A DNA stretch of 64,000 nucleotides from Takakia lepidozioides (Eukaryota; Streptophyta; Takakiopsida; Takakiales; Takakiaceae), in the NCBI GenBank assembly GCA_030704615.1, contig CM060732.1:9114001-9178000 (forward strand), written 5' to 3'. Made by a program: the position numbers and the translations under genes. Position 1 is the first letter of the stretch. Every line of letters begins with the position of its first letter. The notes beneath the pieces were generated by a model, which saw only the letters and a program-made list of their open reading frames with translations, did no database searches and was not told the origin of the DNA. Shown piece after piece: positions 11,901 to 24,417 of the stretch.

Positions 11901-14900
11901 TGTTGCACTTTCTGACTTTTTCAGTCAAGTTCCCAACCGTGGTGATAATAACGGACGTTGCAGAAAATGTGGGAGGAAGGGATGTGAGGCAGTGTGCGCT
12001 GGGAATGATCCAGCAGACCTTTCAAGGGGCAGGTGCTACTCAGGTAGTCTCACAATGCCTGAAATGAAAGCCTTCAATGATCTACTGGCTCAGTAGATCT
12101 GTGGTTTTGTCTTCATATTCCTGCTGGTCTTTGTCCTCACCCTGCTCATTAAAGTGATCTGCTGAACCATTGCTCTGGTTTGCAGATTGCCTTCAACCCC
12201 GTAACAATTAATGTCATCAAGAAGCTTCTCATCAGAGTTTCAGTAGCAGAGAAATGCCGGGTTCCTCCCGATTCTTTGTCAGCCATAGCTGAAAGCTGTG
12301 GAGGTGACATTCGCCATGCTCTCTCCTCTCTCCAGTTCCTATGCCTTGGATATTGCCCTAATCTCAATAATCCCACATGGGATCCAGGCGGTTTAGGGGT
12401 CTATAAACAGGGGAAGGCGAAGTTCAGGAAAGGTGTAGCTGTTCAGCAAATGTTTACAATGGAGGACGGATTTTCAAGGTCTGTGGAGGATTCAAGAGAG
12501 GAAGGAACCTCTGGACCAATTGCTGGTCGGGATGGCATCCTCTCTCTGTTCCATGCTCTTGGGAAATTCCTGCACAACAAACGGCACATGGACTGTGTTG
12601 CTGAACCAGGTATATAGAGAGAGGATGAGGCCCTTTTTCTCTTTCTCACACTCCTGTTCCGTCATACTTACATCCTTCCGTGTTTACAAATTTGGTTATT
12701 TGTTTCTAGGACCATAAGCCAGATCTTTAATGTCTGCATCAGCAGACACTGTGCTTCATTGCTTGGGTTCATTCTTTCTCGTATAAAATCCCCGCAAGAA
12801 ACACTCAGAAATGTTGTCCTGTTTGTTTGTCATGGAGTTCCTGAGTTCCAACTACAACCTTTGCATGACAAGGTCAAGGGACAATTGTGATGCTTGGAGA
12901 GGAGCACAGAAGGCATCCTCTGAATATGGATGAGCCCGAGATCATTCTCTCTCAAGCACATACAGAGCCTGCAACTGTTTTGGCCTTTCTTCACGAGAAT
13001 GGTAGGCTCTCAATTACTTGTCTGAGGTTCAAATTCATCATTGTTGTGTTCATCTTCAGAGCTTTTCCAAGTTATTACCCGACACCCGTTTTTATAATTT
13101 ATTTTTTAATGTAATGGAAACACCTGGGAGCGACAGCTCACAAATCAGGCCCCCTTAATAGTATAACCTCTTTCACAGTAACCCCGCCATGTGGCGTTGG
13201 AATGGGACACCACCCAGGAACATACCACACCCTTCAGTAGCAAGATTTGACCCCATAATCATCTGGGTGGCACTCAGTGCACTTCACCAACTGAGCTACT
13301 GACTGTTGGTATCTCATTCAACTATTACTAAACGTCGAATGAACAGTGGAACTTGCTTATCCAGCAAAATAGTTTACCCAGTCATGCAAATCGATGCTGA
13401 CTACAAAGCAGCAAGGATAGGATTTCTGACCCGAAGTTATATCTCTCTTTCCTAGTTACTCCCACATATGGTAACTGTCCACTTGGAGAGTTATTGTAGG
13501 ACAGTGACATGCATTTTGACATAGCTGAAGTGTTGACTACAAAAGCAACATCCAAAGTGGTTTGGTGAGTTCAGTTATATGTCCTGTGCAAAATCTTTGT
13601 GGAGAAGCTACAGAACTGGCGCGAAACACTTTTTGTGAAGCTGCTTGAGTGTGCAGTTCTGCTATTAAGAAATTGTGTGCGGCCTGCAGTGCTGCAATTT
13701 GTTGATGAGGATGCAAGTGATGATGTGGCAGCCATAGCTGGGTATCTGAGTGATACCGATTGTTTGCTTGGGTCTCGAGGCAGCTGGCGCGTGCGGACCT
13801 CCTTGTCTTTCTCTCTTTCAGATACAAATGACATGGACCCTTCCCACATTGCTGCTGCTGCAGCAGGGTCTGTAGCCTCGCGTGGGGTCTTGTTTGCAAA
13901 TTTGCACCCTGCTCCTCGCAGGTTCCTCTCTGTCTGTGTTTTTCCCGCCTCCTCTCTGACACACACCCACATGCACACATTAAAAAGGAATTTTATTACA
14001 TACAGATTTGAGGCCAAACTGCTGTTGTAGTGTTGAAGAACAAATGCAAATTTGACAGGATCATCAATGATTCTGTAGTGGTGGAAGAGATCCCTGTCCT
14101 CTCCCTACCGAATTTTTCCTAGGATTTTGGCGGCAACACCCAGAGTTGCAGCGTCGATGTTAGTGGTATCTGAGTTTTGCTGCTGCAGGGAGATTCACAT
14201 GGCAGTGAGAAGATCGTTGTTGCTCCTGGTCCTGACCAGCCTGAGATATGGGTCCACTACATGAGTTCACTTTTAACCCTGAGTAATCAACCTGGGGCTG
14301 CAGAGAATGAGCTGGGCCAGTCATCTGTATGGGTCACATACAGATAAATTAATCACATCTAGCCAGAGGAAGTCAGGATGATTGGAGGCACACTAGTGAC
14401 TTACAGGGATTAGCTATCCCCGACTTTCAAATAACCTAATTTCAAGGATATAGCATGAATCAAGTCTTTGTGTGCCATCCATGGTGTCCACTAATGATTA
14501 GGGCATGAATGTACAGGTGGCAATCAGTCCGACCACCAGCACTTTGGCAGGTTGAACGTCTCCTGCTGGAAAAGGTGATGAATACAAGCAAAGTGGATAT
14601 TTGGGCTCGGGTCTGGGCTTCAGGTCTGCAGAGCTCTTTTAAAAGCAATGGAAATGGGGCATCTTTTCCAGCCAGAGAGCAATTGTTTTCTTCCCAGCAG
14701 ATTCCTGTCCAGGCTTCTGTGCATGACAGGGTGATTCTGGAAGGCAGTATGATACCAAATAACCAGGGATGTGAAATTGGGGCTGAAACCTTGTCTGCAG
14801 ATACTCTATCCTCGAAGTCAGGAGGGACAGTTGCACACATATACAGGAGATCACACATGTCTTTCAGTATGAAAGAGCTGGACGGTTGTTTGGCAGCAGA

Positions 14901-14922
14901 AGATGAGATAGAAGATTGTTAG
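8995..14922 (+). CDS. RAD17: RAD17 checkpoint clamp loader, eleven exons
   Basis: AAA+ large subunit of the RAD17-RFC complex, which loads the 9-1-1 clamp onto damaged DNA (family knowledge). Exons: 8995-9141, 9310-9388, 10182-10279, 10698-10748, 11179-11235, 11395-11497, 11688-12043, 12186-12609, 12873-13001, 13690-13921, 14517-14922. They total 2,082 nt, exactly 693 codons plus a TAG stop, close to the usual 650-700. Visible: basic start MAKRRRHLVLLSDDEEED; LWVEKHGPRTAADLAVH; Walker A GPAGVGKT (11209-11233); RVLADIMGLELFEWKPPTPTLWQEH; Walker-B-like LMIEDLP; sensor ITDV; IAFNPVTIN; GGDIRHALSSLQ; LFHALGKFLHNKR; LSQAHTEPATVLAFLHEN; RGVLFANLHP; RPPALWQVE; and an acidic tail ending DEIEDC. The end of exon 2 and the start of exon 9 are the least certain. 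A possible extra exon lies at 9755-9890. An intron carries a SINE. Confidence 0.92.
13085..13312 (-). mobile_element. tRNA-derived SINE in a RAD17 intron
   Basis: On the minus strand a perfect Pol III A box, TAGCTCAGTTGG (near 13307), is followed after about 32 nt by a B-box-like GGGGTCAAATC. A non-tRNA body of about 130 bp follows, ending in an A/T-rich tail ATTAAAAAATAAATT near 13095. This order is diagnostic of a tRNA-derived SINE. It lies antisense between the exons ending 13001 and starting 13690. I could not define a target-site duplication. Confidence 0.75.
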
Positions 14923-15173
14923 CCAGCTCTGCTCTTGAGAGTACAGTCTATTGACTGTGCTTGTGGAAGTACCTTTTTTCCAGTGAGCTTAATGCAAACT
15001 GGCAATGCCTAAAATTTCAGGTGCACACATGGCGCTCCCTGAATGTGGGTAGGGCTTGATTCTGTAAAGTCAATGAAATTGGGTCTTGCATGGAATACTC
15101 GGAATGTCTAGGGTTGATGTCTAGGGTTGCGGTTGCAAAGTGGCTTGGCCATTTGTGCAAGAGTCTTTGTAGG
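14923..15173. other. RAD17 3' flank, no feature seen
   Basis: This is the presumed 3' UTR and downstream flank of RAD17. No reading frame or repeat that I recognise. Confidence 0.5.
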
Positions 15174-15353
15174 GTGGATATGCCTATTCCCCTGTAAATA
15201 GGATTGCTGTCAGCTAACAAAGTCTTTTGACATGGGACGACTTGGGTCATAAAGGCGTTTGCATCCTTATTCACTAGAAAAAAAATGATTTCTACGAATA
15301 AATTATAAATATCTTACGATTGGTGCCTATAAGCGTTCCTTGAGTGGGGTCAT
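15174..15353 (+). repeat. Dispersed repeat copy 1 (partner at 32072-32256)
   Basis: Shares ordered blocks with 32072-32256: GTGGATATGCC, GCTGTCAGC, then GCATCCTTATTCA, then an A-rich patch followed by TATAAGC.TTCCT, and AGTGGGGTCAT. Both copies have the same orientation. Spacers differ by small indels, so this is an old dispersed family, probably an unclassified transposon fragment. Confidence 0.65.
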
Positions 15354-15778
15354 GACTCATAAGAGGGATGGAGGATGCCTAATCTGAAATTTGTCAATGC
15401 CAGGTTGCACATGTGACATCAACACAACCTATTAGTGAGTTAAAAGTGAGAAAGTGCAGACCTTGAATTACATGAAAGTCTGCCAATCGGAGAATTTCTA
15501 GTATGATGAAGGGTCCTTCCATAAGGCATGTCCTTCAGCAGTCAGGACTTGTAAACTTGCAGGTGAGCTATATATTTATTCCAGGACAGGACTTGTCATT
15601 TTAAGGCACCATCCAACATATACTACCAATACCACCTATTTCTATTATGATTATGGTGCCACATGCCACTTGGAACTTATATGCAGTAAAAACATAGGTG
15701 GGTTTTATAGGTAACGAGGATGGGCATATCCACCTTAGCATGTTGTGCACTGTGTTTTGTGGTTAATATATTTGCATG

Positions 15779-15900
15779 ATTTTTTATTTTTTATTTTTTT
15801 AAAGAGGAGAGTCCCTCGAAAATTTTTATTATTTGAGAGGTAAAAATAAACCCCCAAGACAGCCATGAAGCAGACACGCCACAAGCGGCGAGGGCGAACC
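15779..15900 (-). mobile_element. 3' end of a poly(A)-type retroposon
   Basis: On the minus strand TTATTTTTACCTCTCAAATAATAAAAATTTTC is followed by a short GAGGGACTCTCCTC stem-loop, TTT, and a long A-rich tail (reverse of 15779-15804). The same order of AT-rich run, G/C stem-loop, TTT and A-tail occurs at 24897-24958. This suggests an L1-type LINE or a SINE using its 3' end. Upstream extent unknown. Confidence 0.5.
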
Positions 15901-17237
15901 CAGAGAGGCGAAAAGACCAGCCAAAGCTGAAAACCGTTGAAAACCTCAGAAGAGGCCACCGAGAAAGCCAATACTAATCACAAGTAGTAACTAAGATGGT
16001 TTGCTAAGCAGCAAGTGCAAATAGAGTACAGTGTTAGCCATTTTTGGGAGAAAATGGCGCCGAATTTCCAATTCCGACCAAATGTATTTCATTGTTGTAA
16101 CATACAATCTTGAATTCTAAGTATGTTTTTCTTCGTATGCATTTTTTTGCACTTTAATTCATTGTTGGTGTTTGGATGCATGTTTCCTAGCCCATTGGAT
16201 GAGGAGAAAGTGGCTATTGATGCTGCAATGTAGAGTTTCAAAATTCATATTTCGGATGGAGTGCATCGCTTTGCTAAGAACCGAGATTCGAAACACCTCC
16301 AAGATTACATCGCATACACTTATCAATTGGTCAAGCATACACATCAATTGGACCATCTCAAGCCACCTCAACTAGGAACCACGCACCTGAAGAAAGTAGT
16401 CTGGTTTGTGGACATTTTGGCTTCTCCCAAGGTAGGAAAGGTATTGTACTACGAGTGCAAGTGTTCTTACATTTAATCTTCTTCATGGATGAGTTTGTAT
16501 ACCCGTGTTGACTCGTATATAGGTGAAGGACTGGTATATATACTGGTATATGCAATGGTATTAGATACCAGACCAATCTGGTATCATTTGGGAGAATACT
16601 TGGTCATATATCAGACCAGGCTGGTATCAGTTTTTTCATACCAGCCACAATACCAGTACTCCCCCGCCGTCTTCCTCATTTACTTTGGTATGTGTACTAT
16701 ATTAATTTATGTGTACATTTGTCTACATACTTGTATTTACGTATGCTTATTTATATATATACATTTTATTCATTTCACTTCATACTTGCTATTTGATGAA
16801 CTTGTAATTCAAGATGGCTTTGGAATGATACCAGAGTTGCTATCTCATACCAGCTGGTATTGTGGTCATGCTACTCATACTCATACCAATATCTGGAGAA
16901 AAATACATCCACCATTATAAAGACCAGACTACCAGTTTTGTGATACGTGTCTAGTACCAAGACGAGACTGGTATGTGAAAAACTTGATACCAATCCAACA
17001 CTAGTGTATACATTATATGTGTTGGTCAGGCAATATCACATAGATATAGCTGGCACTCAAAACATTGCTACCAGCCAAATAGTTATTTGCAACACAGATA
17101 TCAGTTGTTCACATCAACCGCACAAAACACGGATATTAATCGCTTAAAATATAAAAACTAGTCTCCAAAAACATGGATATCAGCCGCATAACCGGTTTTG
17201 GGATGAGTTCTGCCGACGTATTAAGTGTTTATTGGCC
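15901..17237. other. Non-coding stretch with a cluster of CTGGTAT/ATACCAG motifs (16500-17060)
   Basis: No convincing gene. Between about 16500 and 17060 the heptamer CTGGTAT and its complement ATACCAG, with one-base variants, recur more than a dozen times in both orientations amid AT-rich DNA. This makes the segment able to fold on itself. I cannot assign it to an element family. Confidence 0.5.
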
Positions 17238-17750
17238 TAGAGCATCTCCACGGTGAGCACGGCCCGTCAAATGTTATATACCCTGGTTACAGGGGCGGTA
17301 TTTTTAACAATGAGTGGTTGGCTGACACTCGGGTTGGGACGGTACAAGACCAGGGAGAAATAGCCCGCTAGATCACAATCTTGGTGCGTTGACCGAGGAC
17401 ATCATATCTCATTAACTCAGAAATAACTCACAAATCTAATGTGCCGTGGTTTGGCGGAGTTGGCGGAGTCATGGTATGATTGGCAAAAGTGCTGGGGCGG
17501 GAGGCAGATTTAAGGCGGGCCCGGCAGTAATTCTACCGGGCTAATTCTATTGGGCTGAGCCAACCGGACCCAGCAGAAATTCTACTGGGCCAATTCTATT
17601 GGGCTGAGCCAACCGGGCCCAGCAGTAATTCTACTGGGCTGATTCTATTGGGCTGAGCCAACCGTGGAAAAAATTGCGCTACTTTTTTGGACCCCGCACC
17701 GGTAGATTGCAATTTTTGGGCAAGTGCCTTGGCACCGTGGAGATGCTCTA
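17238..17750. mobile_element. MITE-like DNA element with 18-bp perfect terminal inverted repeats
   Basis: The left end TAGAGCATCTCCACGGTG (17238-17255) is mirrored exactly by the right end at 17733-17750. If the outer TA is the duplicated target, the repeats are GAGCATCTCCACGGTG flanked by TA, as in mariner/Stowaway elements. GAGCATCTCCA-type ends also occur in other plant DNA transposons, so the superfamily is open. About 513 bp long, with no transposase. Positions about 17528-17672 hold almost three copies of a 49-bp unit containing TTCTATTGGGCTGAGCCAAC (starts at 17545, 17594, 17643). Confidence 0.8.
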
Positions 17751-18507
17751 AGGACACTGGATATAACCCATAAGGTAGTGGTATCTAGAAGTGTGCATTT
17801 AAGCAATGTGAACTGCTTAAAGGGTGTAGTGTCACAAAAATTACATAAGCAGAATAGCAAATGAAGCAACAATCACTTGTGCAAAGCACATAATTTTTCA
17901 ATCACAGATGTATTATATATGAATTATCAAAGTCAAAGTACATATTATCCCGCTTCTGCTCAGTAGGTCCCTCCTATAATGCCATATATTCATCCCTCAT
18001 ATGTGCCTAAAGGTGCCCAAGTGCACAAGGTGTGCACCTACACCTTTTCCAAAGAATTACCAAAACCAGGCCCTGCGTGGGCCCAGAAGTACCTGCCTCC
18101 CAACACGGAATTGAGCGCATCTACCTATGGAAGGACCCATAGCTTTCCCTGCATGGATGACGACCTATGCAAAATCTGACCATACACGTACAAGTAGGAC
18201 CCCTACGTGTTGACCTACAACTCCTCAGACATGGCCAACTGAGAACCCAAAACTAGCCGACCCTGTGGATAGACTCAACGGCTCCTTCATTTCTCGTTCT
18301 CCCGTAAACTGAAGCATGATAAAAGTGTGCACCAATATAGCAATATATAATCCATGCATCCCATTTGCATTCATGCCTGACTGCTGTATTAACCGGCCAT
18401 TGTCCCGAAAGACCAGCCTCCACTTTCAAAAAGGAATGGGGAATTTGAAATGAGATCACTAGGTGGCTGTGTAGTTAGCTTCACTAATCCACCATTAATT
18501 AAGCCCC
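17751..18507. other. Non-coding stretch, no feature seen
   Basis: AT-rich DNA between the TIR element and LINE copy E. Short open frames only, none recognisable. Confidence 0.5.
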
Positions 18508-19757
18508 TCGTACAGTGGTGGCATTCAATGACCGGGGGGGGGGAGGAGGAGGCAATCTCAAGTTGGCAGTGGGGAAGCCAAGAGATCCTTGTTCTCCCCT
18601 CCTACACCTATCTTGGCGTTGAGTTTTCCTCCAACTGTAATTGGGAAGCACATATTCAAAGAGTGGTTCAATCTGGCAAACGCAAAGCGCTGGGTCTCAC
18701 TAAATTTTTCCACTACAGAGGGATCAACTCTGAAGTAAAAAAAACCATGCTTTGCCGCGTTATCAGGCCGGCCTTGGAATATGCATCTGCTGTATGGGTT
18801 GATAACTCCAACCAGGCTAAGTCTCTTGAATCCATCCAAGTCGGGGTGCTCAAGGAGTGCATGTCAGCATGCTCCAAAACAGCTAATGTGGCTGTTCGGA
18901 GTGGGTTTGGCATTCACCCCTTAAGCTCCCGACGCGATGAATTCAAAATCAGATGGTGGGGTCAGCTGCAACGTATGGCTAATACCAGATATCCTAAGTT
19001 AATCGACTCTATATCTTGGAAGCAGGACCGCCCTGTCAAACAGGCTAAATCCTAGCGGAAAAGGATAGAAGAGATTTTCAAGGATCTGAATCTTAGTCCA
19101 CTAGCCATGACCCTGCTGGATAAATCTGGCTTAGAAGCTGAAGTTTCCGAAGCCATATCTATTGCCAGGAAATTGTCTGAAGAAAATGAAGTTAGGCAAA
19201 AAACTTCCCTCAACCTGTTTCCAGTCTGTGACATGGGTGAGGCCATCATGGATGACCTCAAGGGTCTACCCACCCTCGGCACTAGACTGAAATTCAAACT
19301 CAGGGCGGGTAGCCTACCTTTGAACAACAAACAGTCGCAGAGAGGAAAGGGGGATTGTAAGTGCCCGTTGTGTGGGCAACCTGAAGACAATATTCACTTC
19401 CTGATTCATTGTCCTGGGTACTCTCACCAACAGGACACCCTCTTCCATTCCATCAAGGAAATTGTGCATGTGCCTCTGTTTAACAACTTTGAAAATCTTG
19501 AGGCTGAGCCAAAAGCCCAAGCCCTTTTGGGGTCTAGCTATTGGGCAAATCACACACATCAGATTGATGCTTGTGTGAAGGGATTTCTGGAGGATATATG
19601 GAAATCTCGGATCACTGTTTATTCCAAGGTAAATCATACTACCGGCGTCAGCCCCTGACAAAGGTAGTTTCTGTCTCTTTATGTTCCGTTCAAACTGGGG
19701 GCGGGGTCAATGGCCACAAGGCTACGGCAAACAATGTCTTATGAGTACAATCTCTCC
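18508..19757 (+). mobile_element. LINE copy E, 5'-truncated: end of reverse transcriptase and C-terminal zinc-knuckle domain
   Basis: Plus-strand copy of the same family as B-D and F. It begins near 18508 in the middle of the RT domain (the GTACAGTGGTGGCATTCAATGAC stretch equals 3115-3137 of copy C). Coding runs to 19055, then an in-frame TAG (19053-19055) where copy C has TGG, then to 19658. CKCPLCGQ...HFLIHC lies near 19360-19415. It ends CTTATGAGTACAATCTCTCC near 19760. It spans the RT-to-knuckle junction without a break, so it serves as the reference showing that copy C is inverted at that junction. No target-site duplication found. Confidence 0.85.
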
Positions 19758-19760
19758 AAA

Positions 19761-20736
19761 GGAATCAAAGAAATGGGAACTAGCATGTACCTCAGCAAGG
19801 AATCTCCCATGGGATATGAACACTGGATTCAGGCCCCCAAAATAGGTGAAGGAGCCTAGGGGCATTTGGTGAATCTCCAAAAGAAAGGGGACATCAAAAA
19901 CTGGTGAATGTGGACTTGGGCATGAAGCAATAAATTGGCTGAGAGCATCTAATCTGCAAATTGATGAGACTCAAAGGAGTGAAGAAGCAAGGCACATGAA
20001 AAGCTACTACGGTGAAGTGGTGCTGGTTTAATTGTCTACAAAGGCGAAGTGGGAGCAACTTGAGAAGGGAGACAAAGCTACGGGTCAAAACAAGAAGCAT
20101 GTGGGGAATGCTTACTGTGAGTGAAAGCCAGAAACTAGAGGAGAGAGCTTGCAGGTATCATGACAAGAAGCAAAGAGGAGCTAGGTTTGCAGGGCAGCAA
20201 GTTATGTGGTGCATTTGGTGGAGCACATGTCTTCCAAACCTGATGAGCAGCCTCACAAAAGGCAAAGGCTTAGAAGGACAACGCAAGGCAAACTTGATAG
20301 GGGACGAAGCCGTGAAGAAAAAGGAGGCGAAGCCTAAAAGATGGTGACATAACAACACATCAGTTTGCATGTGATGACCTGAGTAGTGAGATTGAAGGGG
20401 TGCATGAAGAAACAGAAAACCATGTATGGAAGCCTGGAATTTTGGCATGTGCAAGGTCTTTGTTGGCTGTGCAGCAAGAGAAGGGAGAGAATAAACCTGA
20501 GGTTGTGATGAAGATATGCTTGGAGGATATGGGCATAGCAGAGGTATGTTCTTGCAGCCAAGTGAAAGAGGTCAGTAAACACATCCACAGGACAGAATAA
20601 GTGTGAACTACAGTACTACTTATTGGTCTGGGCTATATGGCAGTATAAATGGGAGCTAATCTCTGTGCACTTCCTGGTTTACACTACTACTAAACCGCTG
20701 AAATGGGCAAAGCAAGGGAAGGCAGGAACCGCTACC
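19761..20736. other. Non-coding, purine-rich stretch
   Basis: A short open frame at 20012-20347 and others overlap on both strands, with no recognisable domain. The base composition resembles the related ORF cluster that follows, so part of it may be a leader of that cluster. Confidence 0.4.
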
Positions 20737-22377
20737 ATGCTGGAGCAGGAACAACACGAGGGCGAAGACCCATCACATGAAGAGCTGCCCTTCATTGGGG
20801 TTCTACGAAGAAGGGCTTCGGGAAGACTTGAACCACAGCTACAACAGGTGGTAAATGAGACTGAGCATGCTATGCCTGAGGAAACAGGGAGTAAAGGAAG
20901 AAGTTGGGAAGAGGAGAGGCACTTCCCGGAGAATGTGGATGAAAGCCGAAAAGGGGAGGCGAGCAGTGATGCTACTGGATGTGAGAAAAATGGAGATGGT
21001 TGCCTGGAGAATCATAGCAATGATTTGCAACAGCCCTCTGCAAACCATGACCCCGATACAGATGGTGACAGTTTGATCAGCCCTGAAAGTGTGAGCAAGG
21101 AAAACACTAAGAGTTTGGGAGTCACACATTGGTGTTGGAGCTACCTGGTTTGGTTGAACTTGCTGGTTGCAGCATGGGATGTGTGCATAAAGAAGGCTGC
21201 TGAAATTAAGCAACATGGAATGGGGATAAGAGAGGAAGGTGGACAGCAGTACTGAAGTTCATTTACAGCTTTAAGAGTAAACAACAGTGAGCTCACTAGG
21301 CATGAGCACTATGATGGGAGCAAGCTGAAAATAAAAGGTGCAGCAATTATGATGTGCGAAGGATGGGAATTATGGGGCAGCTGGATAAGAGCAGAATGAG
21401 TGATCAAGATGACACCACTCCGAGCAGGATCAAGAAGAAGAAACGACAAGACCAGCTCAGAAAGAGGGCAGCCAACCAAGCATGGAAAATTCTGCAGAAA
21501 GAAGGGAAGGTTGAGATTCAAGGAGCTGGATACATGAGCAGTGACTTGCCCTTCATTGGCATGGTACAAACAAGAGCTGCAGACAAGGGAAGTAAGCAGC
21601 GACAGCAAATAGGTGAAGGGAAGCACAGTGAAGAACCACCTGAGCAGCAAAGCAAGGAAGGGAGCTGGGAAGGTGAAAAATACTCCCTGAGCAGCAAGTA
21701 CAGTGTGAAAGAGAGTCAAGGGGGCAGTGATGAAGTCAGCAGCGAGGAGCTGGAAGTGGGGAGCTACACAATAGAGACAACCCAAGTCAGAACAGATGAT
21801 GTTACAGCCTGGAGAAGGGCAGAAGCAGTGGATGGAAGTCAGCAGCATATTACGGAAGGAAGTAAAGGCTGAACTTCACAAGGCTGAACGTATGAGCAGT
21901 CACTTGCCCTTTATTGGCATGGTGCAAACAAGGGCTGCAAATGAAGGAACTGAGCATCAGAAGCAGGTGGATGAAGGGGAGCACATCAAGGAGCCATCTG
22001 AGCAGCAAAACAAGGAAGAGTACTGCCTGGAAGGTGAGGATAGCACCTGGAAAGCCAAGGGTGATGGGAGAGTCTGCAGGTGCGAACTGCCCTTCGTGAA
22101 CATCAAACGGCCAGAGCAGCAAGGAGAAGGAAGTTGCTGGGCAAGGGTAAGAAGGTGCTTCCCTGGCATGGAGAAAAGCCCGTGGAAATGCCAAGATGAG
22201 GGCTGCACCAAGATGGGAGACAAGAAAGATGAACGAACGATCCTGCAGTTCAAGGAACAACAAGAGGGGAGGCTGAAGGAGAAAGTGGCAAGCAATGCTA
22301 CTTCATACATCTGCTTAGCCCTTCTGTTGATCAAGGTGGGAGGATGCTGCTTGTGGGAGATGGTTTACAGTGCATAA
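20737..22377 (+). CDS. Three related low-complexity ORFs sharing an LPFIG motif, unrecognised
   Basis: Three successive plus-strand frames (20737-21255, 21354-21872, 21892-22377) carry a shared core: LPFIGVLRRRAS near 20785, LPFIGMVQTRAADKG near 21548, LPFIGMVQTRAANEG near 21906. Each core is followed by a Gln/Glu/Lys/Ser-rich hydrophilic stretch with EEPPEQQ-like or EPSEQQN-like blocks. Two of the frames end in a hydrophobic, Trp/Cys/Leu-rich segment (around 21130-21180 and 22300-22375) that could be a membrane anchor. The second and third cores are 358 bp apart, so a duplication is likely. I do not recognise the family. It may be a decayed gag-like or satellite-encoded ORF; whether it is translated is unknown. 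Confidence 0.35.
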
Positions 22378-24417
22378 AGTCATATCAGCCACATGGTGAC
22401 AATTGTTTCAGCCATGGTACAAGCATTGGATGAGATGGAATCGAACCTCACAAGTACTCCATTTGATCCGGGAGGTCATGAAGTGCATGCAAAGAGGCAG
22501 CCTGGTTGGCACCCAAGAGAATCAAGGGTTTGGAATTATTCATGGCAGCCAAGCATGGGGAAAGGATACTTTGGTTGGATCCTTGCTACTCGAAGGCACT
22601 GCACAATAAAGAGGGCAATTGGCAGCATTCAGTTTGCAGCTCAATCAAACCTACAATGTACTGTGCTTGCAAGGCACATGACGAACATCATGCACCAATT
22701 CTGATTCTTCTTTCGGTTAGAGCTAGAATACCATGTCTAAGGCTGTTCAACAAGGCTGTGAACGCCACACTTTGGGGCAAGCAATGTACTGAACATGGAG
22801 CAATCTGCAACTAGGACTAGAAGGAGAATGTTGAGGTACTTTGGTGTGTCTGCTTCAGAAATCCTCTGTGAGGTCAGACCTGCAGGGTGGGCTCAAGAGG
22901 GGTAACTACATGAGCATGGCTGGACACGAAGAGGTAAATGATTCAGAGCACAAGGACCTGCAAATTTCTCTTTTATGGATAAGAAGAGGGTTGAAACACT
23001 CACACATTGCCAACCACCAAAGGTGGTTTTGCTGGTTTGCTGATCAACGTGGAGATGAGGACTGGACATGAAGACTTTGATGATGCTAATCAAGGCCTGG
23101 GACTCAGGTATTTTGAAAGGGGCGTTGTGCGCATATGCTAGAGAGGAAGTACATGATGTCAAACGGTTGTGACTAAAAATCTTGCCAAGGGATGATCCGA
23201 GACTTTTCATGACCAAGGGATTCAGGCCAGCTTGTGAAATGGATAGCCGGGACGCTGTCACCGAAAAAAGGGAGACATACCACATATGTAGTGTGAATCC
23301 ATGGTGAATTTTCTTTTCTGCCTTTGGTTTAAATTTTTGAACCACGGGCAAGTCAGTGAGGACATCTTTGTAAATGAAGCTGGAAGAACCACGGTTGGCC
23401 CATAGCAAGGAATTGTACGAGCTCCCTAGCAAACTCCTGCTTCAGAACGTACCTATCAGCAGTACAATCTGGCGACTGACTGGGTGACTGTCCTCCTGAA
23501 ATTTACTGAAAGAGAGAGAAGTCTCCGGCCGAAGCCAGGGAACAAAGAACCACTTGAAACTGTATGTTTGATCTGCCAGTCTATCACAAATTCCTCGTAC
23601 ATTGGCAAGAGTGTAAAAAACTCGAGTTAGAGAAGTGTGTCTGAATCTCCCCAGTCTCAAAACACACATACATGTCTGAATAGCAATGCCATCTGGAAAA
23701 TTCCATTCATTTTGTGTCAGATTACAGTGAAAAATGTGAAATCATAAATCGAATCGTGCACGTCGTGCGGCCAAAGTTGGCGAGAAGAAGAATCGGAACG
23801 ACAATATATCGGTCTTCTTGCAAATCTGCTGGAACATGAGCTTCATGGACTTCGCCATACCTGCTAAGCTCGGAGGCGCAGCTTTCTCTGTAGATCCAAA
23901 TGTAGGTAGGCACAGTCACCTTAATCGATGCGCAAACGGAGCCTTTTACAGTAGTTCGATATTCCAAAACGTGGTCCAGTTGACGATCATACCATCCTCA
24001 AGCTTCCACATGGCTAGAAAGCTGGCATGACTGATCGATCTCAGATTTACAACCGACATTCGCAGCTCCACCTAGGCATGCTCTCCTTCCAGAATGTGCA
24101 CCTCGCTGCTTAGGGTTCTCTCATTTGCACCATTTTGTCATCCTTGAAACAAATTGCCTTATTCATCCCCTTACAACTACTCTTCAGACCAATGGATGAT
24201 TCTTTGTTCGTCTCCTACATGTCAGTAGCGCGACCTCGTTATACAAGCAAGTACGAATGCCTTACTTGGAAAGAGCCTACAAGTTTCTTCACACAAGTTA
24301 AACAGCAGAAGATTTCTCTTCATGAACCCAGCTCATCTAAGTAAAGCTTGAGATCATCTGGCTAACAGCCCCTCGCGTCATGGACAGGAAGGCATCATGG
24401 AAGCTGAACTATCTCCC
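22378..24417. other. Non-coding or unrecognised stretch
   Basis: Open frames at 22506-22814, 22841-23071 (plus) and 22893-23432, 23442-23669 (minus) have no domain I recognise. Composition at 22.4-23.1 kb resembles the preceding ORF cluster. Confidence 0.4.

Noticed and set aside
13537-14017. Minus-strand frames opposite a RAD17 exon
   Set aside because: Low-complexity shadows of the coding strand.
18508-19757. Target-site duplication for LINE copy E
   Set aside because: Flanks compared by eye share no repeat of 6 bp or more.
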